Origin: Cellvibrionaceae bacterium
GTDB taxonomy: Bacteria > Pseudomonadota > Gammaproteobacteria > Pseudomonadales > Cellvibrionaceae
Direction: 5' to 3'
Assembly (NCBI GenBank): GCA_021151825.1
Contig: JAGKWQ010000008.1
Span: 186,001-250,000 of the forward strand
Length of the DNA: 64,000 bases
Positions 18,079 through 26,328 of the stretch are shown in pieces. Positions within the stretch are counted from its first letter, which is position 1, and each line of letters opens with the position of its first letter. The notes under the pieces were generated by a model. That model was not told where the DNA came from. It saw nothing but the letters and a program-made list of their open reading frames with translations, and did not search any database. The position numbers and the translations under genes are program-made.

Positions 18079-19464
18079 ATGCGCAGCAACTCGCTTGTGA
18101 ATATGCCTGCCATGAATGATCTTTTCAGCAAAACGCCCGACCGGGAAATCCTCAGCGTCACCCAGCTTAACCGCCAGGCACGGCAGTTATTGGAGACCCA
18201 TCTACCGTTGCTATGGGTAGAGGGCGAGCTTTCCAATGTGTCCATTCCCTCTTCCGGCCACTGGTATTTCACCCTGAAGGACGATCAGGCCCAAGTGCGT
18301 TGCTGCATGTTTCGCAACCGTAATATGACGGTTCGATTCAAACCGCAACAGGGGCAACATGTGCTAATCCGCGCTCGCGTCAGCCTTTATGAAGGACGCG
18401 GCGATTACCAGATTATCGCCGAACATATGGAAGAGGCCGGCAGCGGCGCATTGCAACGCGCATTTGATGAACTCAAGCACCGCCTATCGACTGAAGGCTT
18501 GTTTAATGAGGCCCACAAAAAAGCGTTGCCTAAAATCCCCAAACATATTGCAGTAATCACCTCACCAACCGGCGCTGCAATCCGCGATGTACTCAGCGTG
18601 CTGGAGCGCCGCTTCGCTGGAGTTCCGGTCACGGTGATTCCCGTAGCGGTACAGGGCAAGGAATCTCCACCACAGATCGTTAAGGCGATTGACCTCGCCA
18701 ATCGGGCTGACCTGTTTGATGTCATCCTGCTTACTCGTGGCGGCGGCTCAATGGAAGATTTATGGTCCTTTAATGAGGAAAGCGTCGCCCGTGCGATTTT
18801 CAATAGCCAGCTGCCAATTGTAAGCGCCGTTGGTCACGAAGTAGATTTCACTATTGCCGATTTTGTTGCCGACCTGCGCGCACCTACTCCATCTGCGGCA
18901 GCCGAAATACTGGTGCCGGATAGCGATGAATGGCTGGATAAGTTTATCGGTTTTGAAGTACTGCTCGAAGATGCCATGCTGCGCAAACTTTCACAGCTGC
19001 AAAAACATTTGCATCACTTGCGCCAGCGTTTACGCCATCCGCGCGAACGATTGGAGCAACAAGCGCAGCGTTTGGATAACCTCGAATTACGCCTGAAAAA
19101 CCACATTAAAAACGTGCTGAACCGCCATCAACACCAGCTTTCACAATTGCGTTTGCGCATGCAAGCACATCACCCGCAAGTACGTCTCGCACAAATGCGC
19201 GAGCGCTTGAATACGGCACAAACCCAGCTTCATAAAGCACAATTTTCCTATATTGATCGCCAGAAACTGCGCCTTGCCACTGCCGCGCGCATGCTGAATA
19301 CATTAAGCCCGCTCAATACATTGGAACGCGGATTTGCACTGACAAGCGACGCACAATCAGGCCGGATTATCACCAATCAACAACAGCTCAAACCGGGCCA
19401 GCGCATTCATACCAGAGTCGCTGACGGTGGATTTCACAGCGTTGTGGAGTCATTGGACCCCTAA
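18079..19464 (+). CDS. xseA: Exodeoxyribonuclease VII large subunit
   Basis: XseA forms, with XseB, a nuclease that cuts single-stranded DNA from both ends. The 461-aa frame has the N-terminal OB-fold (LSVTQLNRQARQLLE, LWVEGELSNVS), the catalytic domain with TSPTGAAIRDVL and TRGGGSMEDLW, and a long coiled coil from about residue 290 to 400. The translation start could be ATG 18079 or, more like family members, ATG 18112 (MNDLFSK). The gene faces away from guaB, a common gammaproteobacterial arrangement. xseB is not nearby. Confidence 0.95.
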   Translation: MRSNSLVNMPAMNDLFSKTPDREILSVTQLNRQARQLLETHLPLLWVEGELSNVSIPSSGHWYFTLKDDQAQVRCCMFRNRNMTVRFKPQQGQHVLIRARVSLYEGRGDYQIIAEHMEEAGSGALQRAFDELKHRLSTEGLFNEAHKKALPKIPKHIAVITSPTGAAIRDVLSVLERRFAGVPVTVIPVAVQGKESPPQIVKAIDLANRADLFDVILLTRGGGSMEDLWSFNEESVARAIFNSQLPIVSAVGHEVDFTIADFVADLRAPTPSAAAEILVPDSDEWLDKFIGFEVLLEDAMLRKLSQLQKHLHHLRQRLRHPRERLEQQAQRLDNLELRLKNHIKNVLNRHQHQLSQLRLRMQAHHPQVRLAQMRERLNTAQTQLHKAQFSYIDRQKLRLATAARMLNTLSPLNTLERGFALTSDAQSGRIITNQQQLKPGQRIHTRVADGGFHSVVESLDP

Positions 19465-19536
19465 CATTCCCTTAACAAAACCTTTAAGGTTTTGATTGCG
19501 AAGGGCTGCAGCCATCAGTATATTGGCCACATTTCT

Positions 19537-19640
19537 TGTCGGGGCGCCCTGGCCGAATACACATTCGGTACGGGGGCTGAGATGGGCTCGGCCCAACCCG
19601 TAGAACCTGAACAGGCTAGAACCTGCGGAGGGAACAAGGC
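19537..19640 (+). ncRNA. TPP (thi-box) riboswitch
   Basis: The leader of thiO contains the conserved thiamine-pyrophosphate aptamer blocks in order: a GGGGCGCCC arm, GGGGGCTGAGATGGG, AACCCGTAGAACCTGAACAGG and ACCTGCGGAGGGAACAAGGC. It lies 51 bases before the thiO GTG start, so thiamine pyrophosphate should repress thiOSG. An expression platform is annotated separately. Confidence 0.95.
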
Positions 19641-19687
19641 GTATAGCAATAGCTATTTCCCCTGCCCTCCGCCTCTTTTTCCGAGGC
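19625..19687 (+). promoter_or_regulatory. Riboswitch expression platform that can mask the thiO ribosome site
   Basis: GCGGAGGG at the aptamer 3' end (19625-19632) is exactly complementary to CCCTCCGC (19665-19672). The overlapping GCCTC (19671-19675) is complementary to GAGGC (19683-19687), which holds the thiO ribosome site. With TPP bound, GCGGAGGG is held in the aptamer and GCCTC is free to mask the site. Without TPP the first pairing would free it. The pairings are visible; the switching model is inference. Confidence 0.65.
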
Positions 19688-19690
19688 ATT

Positions 19691-20800
19691 GTGAACACCC
19701 AAACCAATCCACAACAAATTGCCATTGCCGGTGCCGGCTTGTTAGGGCGTTTGCTCGCCTGGCGTTTGCGCTTGCTTGGTCATGAGATCACATTATTTGA
19801 AGCGGGCAAGCTACAACCGGATAGCAATACAACGCGCGCCGCAGCATTTACAGCTGCCGGGATGATCGCTCCATTGAGTGAAGCAGTAGTCTCTGATGCA
19901 AATGTCTATCGCATGGGGCAATTTGCATTGCAACGCTGGCCGGAATGGCTGAACGATTTACCATACAATAAAACAGAATTATTTTTCGCCAAAGGAAGTT
20001 TGTTGGTCGCTCATCCGCAAGACGAGAGCGAGTTACAACAATTCGAAAGTGAATTAAATTTTGTTGTACCGGAGTGTCGTAACTACCAACGATTATCCAG
20101 CCGTGATATTCAAAATCTGGAACCGGATTTAAGCCCGCAATTTATGCGCGGGTTACTCTTGCAAGAAGAAGGTCATTTGCATAATCGCGAATTTTTACAA
20201 CAACTCAGCAATGAATTGCTTCGACTGGACGTTAAGGTGCGCGAAAACACACCAGTAGAAACAGAGCCACAAACCATTCACTCCGACGCGGGCGCAGAAA
20301 AATTCGATCTGGTTATTGACTGCCGTGGCCTGGGTGCAAAAACGCAATTGAAAAAATTGCGCGGCGTACGTGGTGAAACCCTGCACGTAGAAACCAGCGA
20401 AATTCATTTGCATCGCCCGGTTCGATTAATGCATCCACGCTACCAGCTTTACGTGGTTCCGAAACCGAATAATCGTTTTATTATTGGCGCGACGCAAATT
20501 GAAAGCGAAGATCGTTCGCCAGTAACTCTACAATCATCTCTTGAGTTAGGCAGCGCACTCTATACATTATCACCCGCCTTTGCTGAAGCGCGCATTATCG
20601 AAATGGATACCAATTTGCGCCCTGCCTTTATGGATAATTTACCAAAGATTTTTTGCAAACCCGGATTAATTATTGCCAATGGGTTATTTCGCCATGGCTA
20701 TTTACTGGCACCGGCTGTCGTTGAGCAAGTACTTGCACAAGTTGCTTGCAATCAGCACATTTTATTTCCCGATTTACTCCAGGCTTCTATTTCAGGTTGA
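19691..20800 (+). CDS. thiO: Glycine oxidase ThiO
   Basis: ThiO is a FAD enzyme that oxidises glycine to the imine dehydroglycine, which ThiG uses for the thiazole ring of thiamine. The 369-aa protein has an N-terminal dinucleotide fold (IAIAGAGLLGRLLAWRLR), the following AAAFTAAGMIAPLSEA substrate-side segment, and the C-terminal DAO signature with NGLFRHGYLLAPAV. The start is GTG at 19691, with GAGG as ribosome site inside the riboswitch-controlled hairpin. It lies 3 bp before thiS. Confidence 0.92.
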   Translation: MNTQTNPQQIAIAGAGLLGRLLAWRLRLLGHEITLFEAGKLQPDSNTTRAAAFTAAGMIAPLSEAVVSDANVYRMGQFALQRWPEWLNDLPYNKTELFFAKGSLLVAHPQDESELQQFESELNFVVPECRNYQRLSSRDIQNLEPDLSPQFMRGLLLQEEGHLHNREFLQQLSNELLRLDVKVRENTPVETEPQTIHSDAGAEKFDLVIDCRGLGAKTQLKKLRGVRGETLHVETSEIHLHRPVRLMHPRYQLYVVPKPNNRFIIGATQIESEDRSPVTLQSSLELGSALYTLSPAFAEARIIEMDTNLRPAFMDNLPKIFCKPGLIIANGLFRHGYLLAPAVVEQVLAQVACNQHILFPDLLQASISG

Positions 20801-20803
20801 TGA

Positions 20804-21010
20804 ATGATGATTCAGGTCAGTGTAAACAATGAGATTAAATCCATTGCAACTGAAACACTTCTGAGTGATGCGTTGCGTGTCTGGGGTTATGGCGATAGTA
20901 AAATCGCTGTGGCGATCAACCAAGAGTTTGTACCCCGCTCCACTTATGCTGAGCGAGCACTCAGCAACAATGATCAAATCGATATAGTTCGCCCGGTGGG
21001 CGGAGGTTAA
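20804..21010 (+). CDS. thiS: Sulfur carrier protein ThiS
   Basis: ThiS is a ubiquitin-like carrier whose C-terminal glycine receives sulfur as a thiocarboxylate for thiazole synthesis. The 68-aa product has the expected size and ends in VRPVGGG, giving the required C-terminal Gly-Gly. It sits between thiO and thiG with gaps of 3 and 5 bp, so the three are translated as one operon. Confidence 0.94.
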   Translation: MMIQVSVNNEIKSIATETLLSDALRVWGYGDSKIAVAINQEFVPRSTYAERALSNNDQIDIVRPVGGG

Positions 21011-21015
21011 TTGCC

Positions 21016-21819
21016 ATGAGTACATCTACTGCACCTGCGCGGGATTTCACACTTTACGGTGAAATATTTTCCAGCCGTTTTTTACTAGGCACAGCACTCT
21101 ATGCCTCGCCACAACTCATGCGTGATTCCATTATTCAATCACGCTGTGAAATTGTGACGCTCGGTTTGCGCCGGCAAAACCCCGCCAACCGTGATGGTGA
21201 TGCAATATGGCAATATATTCAGGACAGTGGTTGCCGCTTGCTGCCTAATACGGCGGGCTGCAAATCAGTGAAAGAGGCCGTGACGCTCGCCGAGATGTCA
21301 CGCGAAATTTTTAATACTGACTGGATAAAACTGGAAGTCGTTGGCGATGATTACAACTTGCAACCAGATCCATTTGGCTTGGTAGAAGCATCAGAAATCC
21401 TGATTAAAAAAGGTTTCAAAGTTCTGCCTTATTGCACCGACGATTTAATTTTATGCAAGCGTTTATTGGACGTTGGCTGTGAAGTATTAATGCCGTGGGG
21501 TGCCCCTATTGGTACCGGCCAGGGATTGCTCAATCGCTACAGTTTGCGCAGCTTGCGTGAGCGTATTAAAGATGTCCCGATGATTATCGATGCCGGCCTC
21601 GGCGCCCCCTCGCAAGCAGCAGAAGCAATGGAGATGGGATTTGACGGGATATTATTAAATACAGCGGTAGCTAAAGCACATACCCCCCCCTTGATGGCAG
21701 AGGCATTTGCCGATGCAATTGATGCTGGCCGTAAAGCATTCAAAGCGGGCTTGATGCAAAAACGCCAGACCGCTAGCCCTAGCACACCAACGGTGGGCCA
21801 ACCCTTCTGGCATCAGTAA
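21016..21819 (+). CDS. thiG: Thiazole synthase ThiG
   Basis: ThiG joins deoxyxylulose phosphate, dehydroglycine and ThiS-borne sulfur into the thiazole phosphate of thiamine. The 267-aa TIM-barrel protein contains WIKLEVVGDD with the Schiff-base lysine, VLPYCTDDLILCKRL, MPWGAPIGTGQGL and the phosphate-binding end DGILLNTAVAKA. It completes thiOSG. thiC, thiE and thiD are not in the window. Confidence 0.96.
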   Translation: MSTSTAPARDFTLYGEIFSSRFLLGTALYASPQLMRDSIIQSRCEIVTLGLRRQNPANRDGDAIWQYIQDSGCRLLPNTAGCKSVKEAVTLAEMSREIFNTDWIKLEVVGDDYNLQPDPFGLVEASEILIKKGFKVLPYCTDDLILCKRLLDVGCEVLMPWGAPIGTGQGLLNRYSLRSLRERIKDVPMIIDAGLGAPSQAAEAMEMGFDGILLNTAVAKAHTPPLMAEAFADAIDAGRKAFKAGLMQKRQTASPSTPTVGQPFWHQ

Positions 21820-21840
21820 TAAACGGCAAAAAATAATTTC

Positions 21841-23217
21841 CTATTGCGAAGTTGGCGGCGATAAAAAGCCGCCAATTTTCTGCAATCCCGCATCAAGTTT
21901 TTCAGCAATTTTGGGATTTTTGCAATCGCCGGACCCCATATACATTTGCAGCATATGTGTTAAGCGATGAAGATGGAAATTCATTTCCTGTTGGCGCAGC
22001 AACGCATCCTCCACCACCCTATTAATACCAATTCCTTGCTGGCTTGCAATCGACTGCAAAGACTCACGTAAATCTTCTTTAAATAACAAGCTACCTTTAA
22101 ACGTTGATGCAATATGCAACACCACGTTTTGCAAACTGTGAAGTTTACGATCACCATGTGTGTAACCAAGGCCGGTCAGCACCGAACTCAATTCAGTAAA
22201 CCACTGTTGCAAATGCGCATTTTGTTGCAACATCCGCTCGGCAAATTCCGGTACCTCGCTACCCTCCACCACATTATCCAAGGGTATTTCACTGCGAAAA
22301 ATCATAGTGCTCACAATTTCACAACTGCGATATAAATAAGCCGCGCGGTTTAATTCCAACACCGGGATGACTTCACGCCAACGGCGACCATGAGGCTTAA
22401 AACGGTTGTAGTAGATACCGACAATACTGTCAGCAAGCGCTAAAATTTGCCCGAGTAAAGAGATTTCACTTTCTACTTTTCCGTGTGGATAGCCTGTGCC
22501 ATCACTACGCTCATGATGCTCATACACCGCATTAATAAGCTCCTCTGAAAACTCCGCCGCATCGCGAAGAATTTGTCGGGAAATTTCAACATGGCCTTGC
22601 AAACTGCGCCACTCTTCCGCAGTTAATTCCTCTTCCTTTGCCAAAATTTGCGGAGCGATATGCATCATGCCGAAGTCATGGCAAATCGCCGCCCAGAAAA
22701 CCATCTGCGTTTCTATAATCGGTAAGCGCATTTCCTGCGCGATAAAAATTGACCACAGCCCCACACTTAACGTGCGCTGAAATAAATCGTTCATTTGCGC
22801 CGCCATCACCGTCAAGCGCTGCTGTACCAATGGAAATTGTTCCAGCATTTCACTCACAGGCCGTAAAGATTCCAACGGATATTTTCGCTCTTCGAGCGCC
22901 TGGAAAAATTCTGTATCGCGAATGATATTGACCATGTGCTGTAAAAAATCAGCATTATTCATCAATCGCTGGATGTGGATACAACCTGATAAAGGTTTCA
23001 CGAGGGTGAATGAACGAAGCGGCAACAAAGCGTTATGGGTTACCAGATCGCCAACTGCTAACAGTAGCTGACCATCCGTTGAATAAAGATTTTGTGTAAC
23101 AGTGACAGGATTTGTTGCACAAAGTTGTGCCAGATAAAAATCATAAGTATCCACCTGCAAGGAAGTCCATGCAGAAGAATCACTTTTCAGCAAACCAGAC
23201 GGCTGATTGGGCGACAT
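21841..23217 (-). CDS. HD-GYP domain protein, putative cyclic-di-GMP phosphodiesterase
   Basis: The 458-aa protein carries an HD-GYP domain at about residues 140-290. It shows the HD metal pair in CHDFGMMHIAP, a downstream EHHERSDGTGYPHG motif that holds the HHE.xDGxGYP signature, and QILALADSIVGIYYNR. The loop GMM replaces the usual GK(I/M), so activity is likely but not certain. The flanking N-terminal ~130 residues and C-terminal ~150 residues match no domain I recognise. No membrane segment is evident, so it is probably cytoplasmic. It is convergent with thiG, 21 bp away. Confidence 0.8.
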   Translation of the reverse strand: MSPNQPSGLLKSDSSAWTSLQVDTYDFYLAQLCATNPVTVTQNLYSTDGQLLLAVGDLVTHNALLPLRSFTLVKPLSGCIHIQRLMNNADFLQHMVNIIRDTEFFQALEERKYPLESLRPVSEMLEQFPLVQQRLTVMAAQMNDLFQRTLSVGLWSIFIAQEMRLPIIETQMVFWAAICHDFGMMHIAPQILAKEEELTAEEWRSLQGHVEISRQILRDAAEFSEELINAVYEHHERSDGTGYPHGKVESEISLLGQILALADSIVGIYYNRFKPHGRRWREVIPVLELNRAAYLYRSCEIVSTMIFRSEIPLDNVVEGSEVPEFAERMLQQNAHLQQWFTELSSVLTGLGYTHGDRKLHSLQNVVLHIASTFKGSLLFKEDLRESLQSIASQQGIGINRVVEDALLRQQEMNFHLHRLTHMLQMYMGSGDCKNPKIAEKLDAGLQKIGGFLSPPTSQ

Positions 23218-23279
23218 AAAACCATCCGTGCAAAAACTTTAAAATTACATTTAATTTATTGTTAATTCCGACTGCCCGA

Positions 23280-24179
23280 TTAATGCACCAGCAAAATTCG
23301 CCACAACCAGACACTGACCAATCCAACCAATAAGCTATAACCCACCATAGATGCCGCAAAACGCGGTGCAAGGTTGTGGCTAATTGCTAACACGCCAGCA
23401 GAAATCATTGCCGGCATCCCGGCCTCTAACACGACAACCTGGGCAGCCAAGCCATGGATATCAAATAACCACAATCCAAACCAGGCAAACGCGGGAGATA
23501 AAACCAGGATATAAAAAATCCCCAGCACCAAGGGTAATAAATGCGTGGATTCCAGCTTGAAGCGCCACTGCAACCCAACCGCAACCATCACCACAGGCAC
23601 AAGTGTAGATGAGATTCGCGCGAGCGCCTCGGCAAGCCAATCCGGATATGTAAAAAAGCGTAGCAGCAGCGCCAGAATAAGAGCAATGAAAGAAGGAAAT
23701 ATAAGGATATTACGTAAAATCTTTGTAGCTGATGTAGCACCACCCGCATAGTAAGCGGCCAATGCGACGCCCAGGGTATTCAATGCAATAAAAGTCCCTA
23801 ACTGGTCATAAAGGATCGCATAGGGAATACCTTTAGAACCAAGATGTGCCTCAATCAGGGGAATTCCAACAAAACCGGTATTACCTAAAGGCACCAACAA
23901 CATCAAAGCACCGGTAATTTCACGTGTCCATTGCAACCAGCGCGCTGTAAAAAATGTAATCACTGCACTAAAAAACATCACTGCCCATGCTGCAACAACA
24001 GGGATCAGCGCCTCGTGGTTCAGGGTTAACTTGGGAATTTCCGCCAGAATCAACGCGGGTAACGCCACATAAATCACATAGCCATTCAACGATGCCGCTG
24101 CATTTTCCGGCAGATGTTTACTGCGCTGGAAGAGCAAGCCGACTATGAGACAAATAATTACTACAGCAATATTAGACAT
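23280..24179 (-). CDS. AEC-family transporter (auxin efflux carrier-like)
   Basis: This is an inner-membrane permease of the AEC/BASS-like fold. From the chosen start it has 299 residues and about ten hydrophobic helices, with LPALILAEIPKL in helix 2 and the central NTGFVGIPLIEAHLG motif typical of AEC proteins. An upstream extension of 41 codons to 24302 is hydrophilic and unlike family members, so ATG 24179 (MSNIAVVIICLIVG) is preferred although no clear ribosome site is present. Substrates of bacterial AEC proteins (malate, malonate or amino acids in some cases) cannot be told from sequence. Confidence 0.85.
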   Translation of the reverse strand: MSNIAVVIICLIVGLLFQRSKHLPENAAASLNGYVIYVALPALILAEIPKLTLNHEALIPVVAAWAVMFFSAVITFFTARWLQWTREITGALMLLVPLGNTGFVGIPLIEAHLGSKGIPYAILYDQLGTFIALNTLGVALAAYYAGGATSATKILRNILIFPSFIALILALLLRFFTYPDWLAEALARISSTLVPVVMVAVGLQWRFKLESTHLLPLVLGIFYILVLSPAFAWFGLWLFDIHGLAAQVVVLEAGMPAMISAGVLAISHNLAPRFAASMVGYSLLVGLVSVWLWRILLVH

Positions 24180-24434
24180 GGGGAAAAACAGACGATTATC
24201 AGAAAATGAAATACCTGACTTTAGTGTAGGCGATAACACTCGAATGGAAAAACCAGAGCAAGAGCAGGAATGGGGGGAATTATATACCGGCAGAAGCATC
24301 AATCCACCCCAAACAGTTTACCCCGGGGAAAAAGATTGCATGGTCGTTCGTGGTGCAAAGATTGGTTAAGGGAATACCGATGCAGCAACCAAAAAGATTT
24401 GTTGTGCAAAGAGAAGAGAAAATAATGACTGCAC

Positions 24435-24458
24435 TTGAGCAGGTTAAAACCTGCTCAA
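24435..24458. terminator. Hairpin downstream of the 24.5-kb hypothetical gene
   Basis: An 11-bp inverted repeat (TTGAGCAGGTT / AACCTGCTCAA, 2-base loop) lies 14 bp after the stop of the leftward gene. No clear T-run follows, so it may end transcription weakly or stabilise mRNA. The remaining sequence between 24180 and 24434 shows nothing else. Confidence 0.55.
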
Positions 24459-24472
24459 TGGATTACTCAATA

Positions 24473-24922
24473 TTAATGCAGCTGGTTTGCGTGCAATACA
24501 TCGCCAACAAACAATTGGTTAATCCATAAATCGCGCTCATCATCATTGTAGATTTTTAAATAGGTCAATGGCTCGAGCAACTTATCAATCAATGGCATGG
24601 GCGTATATCTCGCCAAAGTAACGGTGGCAACTTGTTCGAGAAAATCAAGACTATCTGGCCCATTGAGTTTGCAGTTTATATACGCATATTCGATCAGTGT
24701 GCGCATATAACAACGCAACGCACAACTTTTACACAAAGACGAAGAAAATAACGATTCAGCAATCAACATGGCTTGCAAATAATAACTGTCTGCAATAAAC
24801 CATTGGCGCACATGCAATTCCTTCCTCCCTTGCTCCAACAAAAAACACCAACGATGAAACAGTTGTTCGTTACGTTCATTCACTGAAGACATTTGTTGCG
24901 ATGATGTTTGCACACTGTACAT
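24473..24922 (-). CDS. Hypothetical cytoplasmic protein, Cys-rich centre
   Basis: I do not recognise this family. From ATG 24922, which follows a good GAGGG ribosome site (a further ATG lies at 24949), the product has 149 residues and no signal peptide. The sequence looks helical and TPR-like in the first half (NEQLFHRWCFLLEQGRKELH), and has a cysteine cluster CKSCALRCYMR at about residues 69-79. It lies downstream of the HmuY-like gene but beyond that operon's terminator, so it is probably separately transcribed. The cysteines could bind metal; this is a guess. Confidence 0.6.
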   Translation of the reverse strand: MYSVQTSSQQMSSVNERNEQLFHRWCFLLEQGRKELHVRQWFIADSYYLQAMLIAESLFSSSLCKSCALRCYMRTLIEYAYINCKLNGPDSLDFLEQVATVTLARYTPMPLIDKLLEPLTYLKIYNDDERDLWINQLFVGDVLHANQLH

Positions 24923-24991
24923 AAATAATCCCTCGGAAAGATAACGCAAGATGTCATGTTTATTGATAACGGTTCTTTCTTCTGACGCAAA

Positions 24992-25022
24992 AAGGATTGC
25001 TACCGATTTGATAGCAATCCTT
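24992..25022 (-). terminator. Terminator of the DUF4198-to-HmuY operon
   Basis: On the minus strand an 11-bp stem (AAGGATTGCTA / TAGCAATCCTT) is followed by TTTTTGCG, an intrinsic terminator right after the HmuY-like gene. Confidence 0.85.
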
Positions 25023-25030
25023 AATTCTGA

Positions 25031-26263
25031 TTACAGCGATTGGAAACGGAAGCTGTAATTTCCTGATGCACCGGTTTCGTTGTAGTAACTGGTAATTTGT
25101 ACTTTATAAGTTGCTTTTACTGTTTTCACCAAATAAACCTGATATTGCGAATACAGCAAATGGGTACCTTCCAGGTTGTATTGATACCAGGGGAAAGTAT
25201 CAAAGAACAATACCGTGGAAAGGTTAGGCTGGAAGCCAAGGAAGTTGTGTGTAGTTTTATCGATACCGGTATAGCTTGGCGTACCATCCGGAATTGCACT
25301 GGCATCGGCAGCAATATTCAATTCAAAACTTGCGCCGGTATCGGTACCCACAGTGGTGCATGGAAAATAAATATCCCATGGGTCTGTTTCATTAACTTTG
25401 GTTTGGGAATCCAGATCAATATAAATATTGCCAGTACAAGCTACTGCATCAAACGTGCGGTCCACTTCGGCGAGGAAAGTTGTATCGCCGCGTGCAATAT
25501 CCTGGAAGGAAATTCCCAGCGTGATACTGCTCATAGTACGGCCGGCACTCGTCAATGATTTAGCGCGAACTTTGCTGTAGTTACCATCAGAATAAACGAT
25601 AAAGGATTTATCAGCAGCCGCAGTTACCACATGCGTGGTTGTATTGTAATTATAAAACTTACCGCCAATGACACGCTCTTCTTTATCGGTAGTAAATGAA
25701 GTTGCCGCCGGAATTGCAGCCGCAGTGACTGCGGTGAAATCAGCCAATTCACCTTCAGCAGTCGCAGCGATAAATTTTTCTTTAATCGGTTGCTTGCTAG
25801 CATCGAAGAAATCAGCATTGTTACCTGTCGCAAATGCTTTTACCGGTGTTGCTGCTTTTGAATTCAAATACACCTTGGTACGACGAAACGCAATATCCCA
25901 TTCAGTGTTTGTTGCCGCTTCCGCTTCGGTCAACGTTAATTTCGCGCCGGTATCCAGATCGTAATACACATACACTGGAGCATTGGATGTTCCTGTGCTC
26001 AATGGACCTACATTGACCACAGGACCAGGAGCAGCAACGCTGGAAGAAGAACTTGAAGAGCTGACAATTGACGAACTGCTCGATGAACTTGAAACCAGGC
26101 TAGCGCTGGAGGACACAACACTTGAACTGGACGAGACAACGCTGGAACTGGCAGCCGGCTTGGAAGAGCCGCCACCCGACGAACCACCGCAAGCAATCAG
26201 GGTAAAACAACTGGCAGCTAATGCGGTTAATTTCGCATGCTGTGTAATAGATCGATAACTCAT
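25031..26263 (-). CDS. HmuY-family putative heme-binding lipoprotein
   Basis: This is a secreted lipoprotein, probably anchored in the outer membrane. The 410-aa product has a signal peptide ending in the lipobox TLIAC (Cys25), a poly-serine linker to about residue 78, and a domain resembling HmuY (YYDLDTGAKLTLTEAEAATN, WDIAFRRTKVYLN, later WDIYFPCTT). HmuY proteins capture heme outside the cell and pass it to a TonB-dependent receptor. The adjacent upstream gene encodes such a receptor, which strengthens the call. It is the last gene of a Fur-box-led cluster. The ligand could be another iron complex. Confidence 0.78.
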   Translation of the reverse strand: MSYRSITQHAKLTALAASCFTLIACGGSSGGGSSKPAASSSVVSSSSSVVSSSASLVSSSSSSSSIVSSSSSSSSVAAPGPVVNVGPLSTGTSNAPVYVYYDLDTGAKLTLTEAEAATNTEWDIAFRRTKVYLNSKAATPVKAFATGNNADFFDASKQPIKEKFIAATAEGELADFTAVTAAAIPAATSFTTDKEERVIGGKFYNYNTTTHVVTAAADKSFIVYSDGNYSKVRAKSLTSAGRTMSSITLGISFQDIARGDTTFLAEVDRTFDAVACTGNIYIDLDSQTKVNETDPWDIYFPCTTVGTDTGASFELNIAADASAIPDGTPSYTGIDKTTHNFLGFQPNLSTVLFFDTFPWYQYNLEGTHLLYSQYQVYLVKTVKATYKVQITSYYNETGASGNYSFRFQSL

Positions 26264-26328
26264 GACTATCTCCGAATAAAAACAACAATCACATGGTTGA
26301 AAAAGTTGCAGGTTTAAAAAATTTTAAT

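Noticed and set aside
24180..24302. 41-codon N-terminal extension of the AEC transporter
   Set aside because: It is hydrophilic and Cys/Ser-rich, unlike family N-termini, which begin at the first membrane helix.
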